Origin: Phenylobacterium hankyongense
GTDB taxonomy: Bacteria > Pseudomonadota > Alphaproteobacteria > Caulobacterales > Caulobacteraceae
Length of the DNA: 64,000 bases
Assembly (NCBI RefSeq): GCF_003254505.1
Contig: NZ_QFYP01000001.1
Coordinates: 3,146,001-3,210,000, forward strand
Direction of reading: 5' to 3'
A model generated the notes under the pieces. It saw only the letters and a program-made list of their open reading frames with translations, did not search any database and was not told the DNA's origin. Position numbers and translations under genes: made by a program. Below are positions 18,000 through 27,683 of the stretch, in pieces (position 1 is the stretch's first letter; every line of letters begins with the position of its first letter).

Positions 18000-18725
18000 A
18001 TGGCGGACAAGGCGGTCATCGTGGTCGGGGCGGGGGACGCGCTGGGCGGGGCGATCGCCCGGCGGTTCGCGCGCGAGGGCTATGCGGCGGTCGTCGTGCG
18101 CCGCAACGCCGACCAGCTGGAGCCCCTGGCCCAGGCGATCCGCGAGGCCGGCGGCGAGGCCCACCCGTTCGGCGTCGACGCCCGGAAGGAAGACCAGGTG
18201 GTCGACCTGTTCCAACGGGTCGAGGCGGAGATCGCCCCGGTCGAGGCCTGCGTCTTCAACATCGGCGCGAACGTCCGCTTCCCGATCGCGGAGACCACGG
18301 CGCGGGTCTATTTCAAGGTCTGGGAGATGGCCGCCTTCGCGGGCTTCCTCACCGGCCGCGAGGCCGCCCGGCGGATGACGGCGCGCGGGCAGGGCACGAT
18401 CCTGTTCACCGGGGCCACCGCCAGCCTGCGCGGCAGCGACGGCTTCGCCGCCTTCGCGGGCGCCAAGCACGCCCTGCGCGCGCTCGCCCAGAGCATGGCC
18501 CGCGAGCTGGGACCCAAGGGCGTGCACGTGGCCCACACCATCATCGACGGCGCCATCGACACCGCCTGGATCGCGGAGAACTTTCCGGAGCGCTATGCGG
18601 CGAAGGCGCAGGACGGCATTCTCAATCCCGAACACATCGCCGACGCCTACTGGATGCTGCACGCCCAGCCGCGCGACGCCTGGACCCACGAGCTGGATCT
18701 TCGGCCCTGGATGGAGGCCTGGTGA
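18000..18725 (+). CDS. SDR-family protein with Phe in place of the catalytic Tyr
   Basis: A 241-residue Rossmann-fold protein. The cofactor motif is VGAGDALGGAIA (9-20), then NIGAN (87-91) and the Ser region FTGATASLRG (S142). The YxxxK motif reads FAGAK (F152, K156), so the usual catalytic Tyr is missing. A recognised SDR subgroup has the same FAAFAGAKHALRALAQSMAR segment, so this is not a sequencing slip. It overlaps or abuts the next gene, a DsbA-like isomerase, suggesting a shared degradative or redox step. The reaction is unknown. Confidence 0.85.
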   Translation: MADKAVIVVGAGDALGGAIARRFAREGYAAVVVRRNADQLEPLAQAIREAGGEAHPFGVDARKEDQVVDLFQRVEAEIAPVEACVFNIGANVRFPIAETTARVYFKVWEMAAFAGFLTGREAARRMTARGQGTILFTGATASLRGSDGFAAFAGAKHALRALAQSMARELGPKGVHVAHTIIDGAIDTAWIAENFPERYAAKAQDGILNPEHIADAYWMLHAQPRDAWTHELDLRPWMEAW

Positions 18726-18727
18726 CC

Positions 18728-19324
18728 ATGACCCGCCATGTCGAGTTCCTGTTCGACGTCGGCAGCCCCACGTCGTACCTGGCGCACAAGCGTCTGCCGG
18801 CCGTCCTGCGGCGCACGGGCGCCGAGGCTGCCTATCTCCCGATCCTGCTGGGCGGGGTGTTCAAGGCCACCGGCAATGCCTCGCCGGCGAGCATTCCCGC
18901 CAAGGGGCGGTGGATGGACGCGGACCTGGCGCGGTTCGCCGCCCGGGAGGGGATCGGGTTCGTGCGCAATCCCTACTTCCCGATCAACACCCTGCACCTG
19001 ATGCGCGGCGCGACGGGCCTGATCGGGGACCCGCGGTTCATGACCTATGTGGACGCGGTGTTCGACGCCATGTGGCGCCAGCCCAGGAATCTCGGCGACC
19101 CTGCGGAGGTCGCCTCGGTGCTCGCGCCGCTCGGCATCGGGGCCGACGAGTTCCGGGCCCTGGTCGAGCGCGACGCGGTCAAGGCGCGGCTGAAGGCGGC
19201 CACGGAGGCCGCGGTGGCGCGCGGCGTGTTCGGCGCGCCAACATTTTTCGTCGGTGGGGAAATGTTCTTCGGCCAGGACCGTCTCGACTTCGTGGAAGCG
19301 GCTCTGGCGGCCGTTCCGGCCTGA
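18728..19324 (+). CDS. 2-hydroxychromene-2-carboxylate isomerase family protein (DsbA-like, kappa GST)
   Basis: A 199-residue thioredoxin-fold protein beginning FLFDVGSPTSYLAHKRLPAV, with the catalytic Ser at SPTS and the family segments LLGGVFKATGN, NPYFPINTL and GVFGAPTFFVGGEMFFGQDR. Named for naphthalene degradation, the family has broader glutathione-linked roles. The ATG at 18728 with GGAGG ten bases upstream is chosen; GTG at 18722 overlaps the SDR stop. It is translationally linked to the SDR gene. Confidence 0.88.
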   Translation: MTRHVEFLFDVGSPTSYLAHKRLPAVLRRTGAEAAYLPILLGGVFKATGNASPASIPAKGRWMDADLARFAAREGIGFVRNPYFPINTLHLMRGATGLIGDPRFMTYVDAVFDAMWRQPRNLGDPAEVASVLAPLGIGADEFRALVERDAVKARLKAATEAAVARGVFGAPTFFVGGEMFFGQDRLDFVEAALAAVPA

Positions 19325-19646
19325 CGCCGAAATGCCTATTCGATGGCAGGGAATTCCAACTTGCTGATCGTATGGCGAATTCCCACATTGGGTGCGTGGC
19401 CGGGGCATAGCCTTGCGCGCACGGCCCTGCTTCTCCCGGTCAAGCTAGCCGATGGATAGCGCTGAGACGCAGTGTCGCGCACGGTCGTTGCTCCGCTTGA
19501 ACCCAGGCGGAAACCGTCCACATAAAACATCGAGCAAGCCGCCGAGTACGGCGGACGGGTCGTCCGACTCAAGCGCATCGTTTGAGTGACCGCGATCCGG
19601 GAGCCGAGTCCGTGACCTAAACGGGCCGGCCAGGAGTTTGAGCATC
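19325..19646. other. 322-base intergenic region upstream of lon
   Basis: No credible gene. It contains an inverted repeat GGGAATTC...GAATTCCC (19349-19384, 20-base loop), a sigma-32-like promoter (19496-19526) and a short dyad ACTCAA...TTGAGT at about 19570-19590. The probable lon leader runs from about 19535 to 19646. Confidence 0.5.
19496..19526 (+). promoter_or_regulatory. Sigma-32-like heat-shock promoter of lon
   Basis: CTTGAA at 19496-19501 and CCACATAAA at 19518-19526, separated by 16 bases, resemble the alphaproteobacterial RpoH pattern (CTTGAA ... CYATAT-like). lon is a classical heat-shock gene, which supports the reading. It would leave a leader of roughly 110 bases. Confidence 0.5.
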
Positions 19647-22043
<2,397 letters not shown>

Positions 22044-22067
22044 ACGCGATCAAAACGTGTGACTGTG

Positions 22068-22103
22068 GAGCGGCGCGGGAGCAATCCCGCGCCGCTCTTA
22101 TTT
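22068..22103 (+). terminator. Rho-independent terminator after lon
   Basis: A perfect 13-base stem GAGCGGCGCGGGA/TCCCGCGCCGCTC with a GCAA tetraloop, followed by TTATTT. It begins 25 bases after the lon stop and directly adjoins the next promoter. Confidence 0.9.
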
Positions 22104-22129
22104 GACGGACGTCTCAGCCTGGACATAAT
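22102..22129 (+). promoter_or_regulatory. Promoter of the HU gene
   Basis: TTGACG (22102-22107), 16-base spacer, CATAAT (22124-22129). This is a strong housekeeping-type promoter immediately after the lon terminator, with a leader of about 65 bases before the HU start. Confidence 0.65.
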
Positions 22130-22201
22130 TCGGTAAGGCGATGGGGCGGCTCACGACCCCGGCTGCTGCAACGAAAAAAGATGGGCTGGGAGAAATGCAA
22201 C

Positions 22202-22477
22202 ATGACAAAGGCCGAACTCGTCGCCGCCATGGCCGACAAGGCGGGGCTGAACAGGGCGCAGGCCAAGGTCGCGCTCGACGCCTTCATCGCGTCGGTCTCC
22301 ACCTCCCTGAAGGCCGGAGATGAGGTTCGCCTGGTGGGTTTCGGCAGCTTCGTGCCGGTCAAGCGCGCGGCCGGGACGGCGCGCAATCCGCGGACGGGCG
22401 AGACGGTGAAGCGGGCCGCCTCGCAGACCTGCCGGTTCCGGGTGGGCGACGCGCTGAAGAACACGCTGAACGCCTGA
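22202..22477 (+). CDS. hup: DNA-binding protein HU
   Basis: A 91-residue histone-like protein: MTKAELVAAMADKAGLNRAQ at the start, the conserved core VRLVGFGSFVPVKRAAGTARNPRTGE with the DNA-intercalating RNPRTG arm, and a C-terminal helix ending LKNTLNA. It bends and compacts the nucleoid. The location just after lon is the common proteobacterial lon-hupB order. It has its own promoter and terminator. Confidence 0.96.
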   Translation: MTKAELVAAMADKAGLNRAQAKVALDAFIASVSTSLKAGDEVRLVGFGSFVPVKRAAGTARNPRTGETVKRAASQTCRFRVGDALKNTLNA

Positions 22478-22492
22478 CCCCGGGCGAACGAT

Positions 22493-22522
22493 AGGCGGCC
22501 CCCGAAGTGAGGCCGCCTTTTT
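22493..22522 (+). terminator. Rho-independent terminator after the HU gene
   Basis: Stem AGGCGGCC/GGCCGCCT with a ten-base loop, followed by TTTTT, 16 bases after the stop. Confidence 0.88.
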
Positions 22523-22531
22523 CGTGCCGAG

Positions 22532-23140
22532 TCAGTGGCCGGCGGCGGCCTGCCCGGCGATCTGTTGCAACTCGTCGTCGGTCGGGACACGGCTGGCCGG
22601 GGTCAGCTCGTGCACCGCCTCGGGCAGGGTGCGCGAAAGGTCCGACAGCAGCGCTTGGCGGGGCATGCCGGTCTGTTGCTCCAGTTGCCGCACGGTGTCG
22701 TCGCCGAGGGCGTCCTCCAGCTGGTTCGGGGCGATGGGCTGGTTCTGGCCGGAGCCGACCCAGGAGTTCACCTGCTGTCCGTAGCCCTTCTGCTGGAACT
22801 GGCTGATCAGGGCGCCGAGCGCGCCGGCGCCGCCCAGGCCGCCGAGGATGTTCCCAAGGCCACCGCCGCCGAGCAGCCCGCCCAGAGCGCCGCCCAGGCC
22901 GGCGCCGCCCATACCTCCCAGGCCGCCGCCGGTCTGAGCCGGCTGCGCAGGCTGTCGTTGCGGATCGAAGCTGCGCCCTTCGCCGGCGCCCTGGCCGGGC
23001 TGCGGCGCATAGTGGCGCGCGGCCTTCACCGCCAGCGCCAGCAACAGGCCGGCGACGATCACCGAGCCTGGTCCCTGGCTTCGCCCCTGGGGGCGACCGC
23101 CGCCAGTGACGCTTCCCAACACTGAATCGAGCAATCCCAT
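22532..23140 (-). CDS. YidB-like protein (DUF937)
   Basis: A 202-residue protein with MGLLDSVLGSVTG at the N-terminus, a hydrophobic stretch at about 27-40, a glycine-rich middle (GGLGGMGGAGLGGALGGLL type, about 70-110) and the conserved C-terminus GYGQQVNSWVGSGQNQPI and LSRTLPEAVHELTP. These are marks of the YidB/DUF937 family, whose function is unknown. A near-match to the EcfG promoter (CGAAC-N16-CGTT) lies upstream. Confidence 0.85.
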   Translation of the reverse strand: MGLLDSVLGSVTGGGRPQGRSQGPGSVIVAGLLLALAVKAARHYAPQPGQGAGEGRSFDPQRQPAQPAQTGGGLGGMGGAGLGGALGGLLGGGGLGNILGGLGGAGALGALISQFQQKGYGQQVNSWVGSGQNQPIAPNQLEDALGDDTVRQLEQQTGMPRQALLSDLSRTLPEAVHELTPASRVPTDDELQQIAGQAAAGH

Positions 23141-23167
23141 GGCCTCACCCTTCTCGTGAGCCGGGAC

Positions 23168-23192
23168 AACGTCGAATGGGTGGATAGGTTCG
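23168..23192 (-). promoter_or_regulatory. EcfG-like promoter of the YidB-like gene
   Basis: On the minus strand CGAAC-N16-CGTT, one mismatch in the -35 to GGAAC and an exact -10. It ends 27 bases upstream of the ATG at 23140. Confidence 0.4.
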
Positions 23193-23210
23193 CGGCGTTC
23201 GTCGCCCCGC

Positions 23211-24149
23211 CTATTTGGAGAGTTCGTCGTAGAGGCCGTCGAGCCGCGCGGGCCGGGTCCACTCGGTGTGCTGGCCCTTGATGTTCCAGCCCGGCCCCAG
23301 GTCGTCGACCTTGACCGCGGCCAGTAGTTCGCTCTTCGGCACGCCCGCCTTGATCGCCGCGCGGAGCCGTTCGATCAGCAGGTCCAGCTTCTTGCGGTCC
23401 GCCTCGAACTCCGCCCGGCTGATGGGAGCGTCGCCGTGGCCGGGGATCAGGGTGTCGAAGTCCAGCTTCTCCACTTCGGCCCAGTTCTGTTGCAGGCCCA
23501 GCAGCCTGCCGCCGTTGGGCCAGTCGACCGTGGGCGCGCCGGAGAACATGTTGTCGCCCATGGCCACCACCTTCTCGTCGGGGAAATAGACGATCGAATC
23601 CGAGGCGGTATGCGCCGGATGGAGGGCGTAGGCCGTGGCCGTGGCCCCCTTCAACTTGACGGTGTAGGTCTTTGCGAAACTGATGGTCGGCGCCGGGGAG
23701 CGCAGCTGGCCGGGACGCACCGTGTAGGTCGCCACCAGCGCCTTATAGTCGTCCGACGCGATGACCGGGATGCCGGCCGCCTCGAATTGCGGGGTGTTGC
23801 CCGAGTGGTCGTTATGCACGTGGGTGACGAACACGTACCTGATCGGCTTGGGGCTGACGCTGTGGATCGCCCGCAGCAACTCCTGGTAGTAGTTGTCGCC
23901 CGTCAGCTTGGTGTCGACCAGGATCAACCCGTCGTCCGCGACCCGCAGGACGGAGTTGGCGGTGTTGCCGATCAGCATAAAGAGGCCCGGCTTGACCTGG
24001 CGGACGACGAGAGGCGCGAAGTTCGTCGTGGGGGGAGGGGCGGCCGGGTCATAGATGGGCCGGGGCGCGGCGTCCTGGGCGAAGGCCATGGTCGCCGCGG
24101 CGCTGACGGCGGCGAGCGCACCGGCGCCGATCACGAACCTGAGCATCAC
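23211..24149 (-). CDS. Secreted MBL-fold metallo-hydrolase
   Basis: A 312-residue protein with a signal peptide (cleavage probably after residue ~24, AATMAFA-QD). The zinc motif is H110-V-H112-N-D114-H115, followed by HPAHTASDS (third ligand His) and IPGHGDAP (last His). The layout recalls subclass B3 beta-lactamases and quinoprotein relay-associated hydrolases, so the substrate may be a lactone, lactam or thioester. Antibiotic resistance cannot be inferred. ATG codons at residues 1 and 2 both fit. Confidence 0.87.
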   Translation of the reverse strand: MMLRFVIGAGALAAVSAAATMAFAQDAAPRPIYDPAAPPPTTNFAPLVVRQVKPGLFMLIGNTANSVLRVADDGLILVDTKLTGDNYYQELLRAIHSVSPKPIRYVFVTHVHNDHSGNTPQFEAAGIPVIASDDYKALVATYTVRPGQLRSPAPTISFAKTYTVKLKGATATAYALHPAHTASDSIVYFPDEKVVAMGDNMFSGAPTVDWPNGGRLLGLQQNWAEVEKLDFDTLIPGHGDAPISRAEFEADRKKLDLLIERLRAAIKAGVPKSELLAAVKVDDLGPGWNIKGQHTEWTRPARLDGLYDELSK

Positions 24150-24511
24150 GAAGTTCCCCCTTGCGGCCGGATTGAACTCCAGAATCGCCTAAGGCGAAGT
24201 TCTAGTTAAACGGGTGGTGACTGTCTACTTCTGGTGGGGCTCGCCGTCCTGGCGCGCGCCCGCACGGCGGCCGGGGCCGTTTCCCGTCAGACCTTGTGCG
24301 CACCGGCCAACCTGGGGTAGGGACGCACCTTCTTCGGGGAGTAGCCGTTCGCTCCAGCGAAGTCCGCGTCAACACACTCGGCTTTCGGGCCGTGGCGCGG
24401 ACGGCGGGCCTGACCAGGTCCGGATTGGCGAGACCGACGACGCAGACCTCCGGCACAGGGCCGGCGGAGGTCGCCGCGTCGTCGTGTCCATACCGCGCCC
24501 CGGAGTTCTCG
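24150..24511. other. 362-base intergenic region holding a riboswitch
   Basis: No gene is supported in this stretch. It contains the divergent promoter area of the metallo-hydrolase (about 24150-24250) and the yybP-ykoY type manganese riboswitch and its hairpin (24313-24483) in front of the GDT1-like gene. Confidence 0.6.
24313..24483 (+). ncRNA. yybP-ykoY manganese riboswitch
   Basis: It carries the conserved elements of the class in order: GGGGAGTAGCCG (24336-24347), CGTCAACA (24367-24374) and GCGAGACCGACG (24429-24440). A long hairpin (24436-24483: GACGACGC with GCGTCGTC, and inside it GACCTCCG with CGGAGGTC) forms the 3' part and may act as the expression platform. The downstream gene is a TMEM165/GDT1 (MneA-like) protein, the most frequent partner of this Mn(II)-sensing RNA. 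Exact ends are approximate. Confidence 0.85.
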
Positions 24512-25087
24512 ATGATCCTCGAACCGATGCTGGTGTCCGCAGGCGTGGTCGCCGTGGCGGAGATCGGCGACAAGACCCAGCTGCTGGCGATTGTGCTGGC
24601 GGCGAAGTTCCGCAAGCCCGTCCCGATCATCCTCGGCATCCTGGCGGCCACCGTGCTCAACCACGCCGCCGCCGCCACGCTCGGCTACTTCATCTCCCGC
24701 TGGCTGACCGGCCAGGTCTTCCAGACCGTGGTCGGCGTGGCCTTCATCGCCATGGCCGCCTGGGCGCTGGTGCCCGACAAGGAGGACGAGGGCGCGGCCG
24801 ACAAGAGCCACGGCGGGGTGTTCCTGACCACCCTGGTGTCGTTCTTCTTCGTGGAGATCGGCGACAAGACCCAGATCGCCACCTCGCTGCTGGCGGCCCG
24901 CTTTCACGACATCGCCCTGGTCACGCTGGGCACCACGCTGGGGATGATGGCCGCCAACGTGCCGGCGGTCCTGCTGGGCGAGGCGGCGACCAAGATCGTG
25001 CCGCTGAACGTGGTGCGGATGATCGCCGCCGGCGTCTTCGCCCTGATCGGCGCATGGGTGCTGCTGAGCGCCTTCCACCTCGTCTAG
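24512..25087 (+). CDS. TMEM165/GDT1 family manganese exporter (UPF0016)
   Basis: A 191-residue membrane protein with two homologous three-helix halves. Each carries the family motif EIGDKTQ, at about residues 17-23 and 115-121, joined by a charged loop DKEDEGAADKSHGG. Bacterial members such as MneA export Mn(II). The start is the ATG at 24512 with GGAG eight bases upstream. The manganese riboswitch just upstream supports the function and predicts induction by excess Mn(II). Confidence 0.93.
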   Translation: MILEPMLVSAGVVAVAEIGDKTQLLAIVLAAKFRKPVPIILGILAATVLNHAAAATLGYFISRWLTGQVFQTVVGVAFIAMAAWALVPDKEDEGAADKSHGGVFLTTLVSFFFVEIGDKTQIATSLLAARFHDIALVTLGTTLGMMAANVPAVLLGEAATKIVPLNVVRMIAAGVFALIGAWVLLSAFHLV

Positions 25088-25122
25088 GCGACGGCGCGGG
25101 AGTTCATTAGAACCGCACGGGC

Positions 25123-25199
25123 GGGCGGCTAGCTCAGCTGGTCAGAGCATCTCGTTTACACCGAGAGGGTCGGGGGTTCGAACCCCTCGCCGCCCACCA
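25123..25199 (+). tRNA. tRNA-Val (anticodon TAC)
   Basis: A complete 77-base cloverleaf with encoded CCA. Acceptor GGGCGGC pairs with GCCGCCC; the anticodon stem TCTCG/CGAGA encloses loop TTTACAC with anticodon TAC; the T arm is GGGGGTTCGAACCCCT. It lies between the GDT1-like gene and the POT transporter. Confidence 0.97.
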
Positions 25200-25256
25200 G
25201 CCCTTCCTCAGGGCTGAGCTTTCGTGCCTAACTCGCCGGCCAAGCGGAGGAATCGA

Positions 25257-26678
25257 ATGGCTGCGACCGCAACGACGGCAAATCGGGACGATACCTGGTT
25301 CGTGGGCCACCCGAAGGGGCTGGCCTTCCTGGCGTTCACCGAGGCCTGGGAGCGGTTCTCCTACTACGGCATGCAGACGCTGCTGGTGCTCTACATGGTG
25401 CACCAGCTCCTGCTGCCCGGGCACATCGAGCACGTCGCCGGCTTCGGCCTGCTGCGGGCGCTGCTCGAGCGCGGCCATGTGATGAGCAACCAGGCGCTCG
25501 CCTCGGCGGTGTTCGGCCTCTACACCGGCCTCGTCTACCTGACCCCGATCCTCGGGGGTCTGATCGCCGATCGGGTGCTAGGGCGGACCCGCACGATCAT
25601 CGTCGGCGGCAGCCTGATGGCGCTTGGCCACTTCCTGATGGCCTTCGACGTCTCCTTCCTGCTGGCGCTGGTCTGCCTGATGTTCGGCGCCGGCTGCTTC
25701 AAGGGCAACATCGCCACCCAGGTCGGCGCTCTCTATCGCCCGGAGGACAACCGCCGGGCCGACGCCTTTCAGATCTTCTACCTCGGCATCAACGCCGGCG
25801 TGATCGTCTCGCCGTTCATCACCGGCACGCTGGGCGAGAAGGTCGCCTGGCACTACGGCTTCGGCGCGGCCGGCATCGGCATGCTGATCTCGCTGGTCAT
25901 CTATCTGTCCGGGCGCAAGCACCTGCCGCCCGACCCGCCGCTGCGGGCCAAGGCCAAGGCCGACCGGCCGACGATGGATCGCCGGGAATGGATCGTGGTG
26001 GCGCTGCTGGTGGCCATGCTGCCGGTGCTGTCCGCCTCCGTCGTCGCCAACCAGGAGATCTTCAACGCCTATCTGATCTGGGCGGAGCGGAGCGCCGACC
26101 TCCACCTGTTCGGGATACCGATCCTCACCACCTGGCTGGTGTCGGTGGATTCCATCGTCTCGGTGACCTGCCTCATCGGCATGGTGGTGTTCTGGCGGCT
26201 CTGGGCGAAGCGTTTCCCGGAGCCGGACGAGCTTGGGAAGATCGCCATCGGCTGCCTGTTCAGCGGGGCGGGCGCGGCGTGCCTGGCGATCGGCTCGGCG
26301 TTGGCGTCGGGCCCCGGCGAGAAGGTGGGCTTCGGCTGGCTGCTGGCCTTCCACCTGCTGAACGACATCGGGTTCGCCAACGTCCTGCCGGTAGGCCTGG
26401 CGCTCTATGCGCGCTCGGCGCCGCGGGCCATCGCGGCCACCATCGTCGGCCTCTATTACCTGCACCTCTTCGCCGGCAACCTGCTGGTCGGCTGGCTGGG
26501 CGGCCTGCTCGAGAAGATCCCGGCGGTGCAGTTCTGGCTGATCCATGCCGCCCTCGTGATCGGCGCGGGCGTGGTGTTCTTCTTCATCCGGTTGGCGTTC
26601 GGCCGGCTGCTGATCGCCGCGCCTCCGGCGCCTGACGAGGCGAACCTCGTCGCGGCCGATGCGGTGAAGGCGCCCTGA
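25257..26678 (+). CDS. POT/PTR2 family proton-coupled peptide transporter
   Basis: A 473-residue MFS protein. The diagnostic helix-1 motif is FTEAWERFSYYGM (E-x-x-E-R-F-x-Y-Y), and the second signature is GAGCFKGNIATQVGALYRPEDNRRADAFQIFY. About 12-14 helices are predicted. It imports di- or tripeptides with protons. The ATG at 25257 follows GCGGAGG; a GTG-type upstream extension has no support. The aldo/keto reductase gene begins eight bases after its stop and may be co-transcribed. Confidence 0.93.
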   Translation: MAATATTANRDDTWFVGHPKGLAFLAFTEAWERFSYYGMQTLLVLYMVHQLLLPGHIEHVAGFGLLRALLERGHVMSNQALASAVFGLYTGLVYLTPILGGLIADRVLGRTRTIIVGGSLMALGHFLMAFDVSFLLALVCLMFGAGCFKGNIATQVGALYRPEDNRRADAFQIFYLGINAGVIVSPFITGTLGEKVAWHYGFGAAGIGMLISLVIYLSGRKHLPPDPPLRAKAKADRPTMDRREWIVVALLVAMLPVLSASVVANQEIFNAYLIWAERSADLHLFGIPILTTWLVSVDSIVSVTCLIGMVVFWRLWAKRFPEPDELGKIAIGCLFSGAGAACLAIGSALASGPGEKVGFGWLLAFHLLNDIGFANVLPVGLALYARSAPRAIAATIVGLYYLHLFAGNLLVGWLGGLLEKIPAVQFWLIHAALVIGAGVVFFFIRLAFGRLLIAAPPAPDEANLVAADAVKAP

Positions 26679-26686
26679 CGCCGGCC

Positions 26687-27607
26687 ATGCTCTATCGCCC
26701 GCTCGGCCGCACCGGGCTGACCGTCTCCGAGATCGGCCTTGGCTGCGCGAGCTGGTGGGGCAAGCCGGCCTTCCCGGAGGCGCAGGCGGTCGGGCTGGTG
26801 CACGCCGCCCTCGACCTCGGCGTCACCCTGTTCGACACCGGCGCCAGCTATTCGGCCGGGGAGGCGGAGCCCCGGCTCGGCCGGGCGCTGAAGGGGCGCG
26901 ACGTCTCGCAGCTGGTGGTGGCGACCAAGGCCGGCAGTTTCCACGCCGGCGGCGGGCGGATCGGCCGAGACTTCTCGCCCGCCGCCATCGTCGCCAGCGC
27001 CGAGCGCAGCCTGCGCAACCTCGGCCTCGAGGCCCTGCCGCTGCTCCAGCTGCACGGGCCCGCCATCGAGGAGCTCGACGACGAGCTGCTGGCGGCGCTG
27101 GGGGACCTGAAGGCCCGCGGCCTGGTCCGGGCGCTCGGCGTCAACAGCTTCGACCCGGCGGTGATCGAGCACGTCATCGGCCTGCCCGGGTTCGATGCGG
27201 TGATGGTCGACTACAATGTGCTCCGTCCCGAGCGCGAGCCGCTGATCGCCCGCGCGGCGGGGGCGGGGAAGGGCGTGCTGGCTGGCATGGCGCTGGCCAT
27301 GGGCCACACCGGCCTGCAGGTGGCCCGCCTGAAGGGGCCGCAGGACCTCTGGTACGCCGCCCGCGGCCTGATGCGGCATCGCCAGGAGGTGGTGCGCGGC
27401 GCGCGGTTCTCGTTCCTGCACCGCCAGCCGGAGATCACCGGCTCGCAGGCGGCGCTCGCCTATGTGCTGGCCAACCGCGACGTCTCCGCCGCGGTGATCG
27501 GCACCACCCGCCTGGGGCACCTGCGCGAGAACCTCGCCGCCTCCGACCGCGCCCTGCCGGACCTGCTGATGGAGCGGATCAAGGCCGCCCAGGCCGCGGC
27601 GCGCTGA
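26687..27607 (+). CDS. Aldo/keto reductase
   Basis: A 306-residue (beta/alpha)8 NADPH oxidoreductase of the L-fucose/D-threo-aldose dehydrogenase-like branch. N-terminus LGRTGLTVSEIGLGCASWWG; the tetrad is visible as Asp in LFDTGASY, Tyr in ASYSAGEAE, Lys in VATKAG and His in LLQLHGP. The C-terminal cofactor region is DVSAAVIGTTRLGHLREN. Substrate unknown. It lies between the POT transporter and a BVMO-type gene. Confidence 0.9.
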   Translation: MLYRPLGRTGLTVSEIGLGCASWWGKPAFPEAQAVGLVHAALDLGVTLFDTGASYSAGEAEPRLGRALKGRDVSQLVVATKAGSFHAGGGRIGRDFSPAAIVASAERSLRNLGLEALPLLQLHGPAIEELDDELLAALGDLKARGLVRALGVNSFDPAVIEHVIGLPGFDAVMVDYNVLRPEREPLIARAAGAGKGVLAGMALAMGHTGLQVARLKGPQDLWYAARGLMRHRQEVVRGARFSFLHRQPEITGSQAALAYVLANRDVSAAVIGTTRLGHLRENLAASDRALPDLLMERIKAAQAAAR

Positions 27608-27683
27608 CGCCACGAGGCGCCTTCCGCTCCGGCGAGGGCGGAGTCATGGTGCTGATCAACGATAATATTGGGCAGGAACGACG

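Noticed and set aside
19349..19384. Inverted repeat GGGAATTC...GAATTCCC before lon as a terminator or operator
   Set aside because: The stem is only eight bases with a 20-base loop and no T tract, and it is 110 bases upstream of the likely lon promoter. Not strong enough to call.
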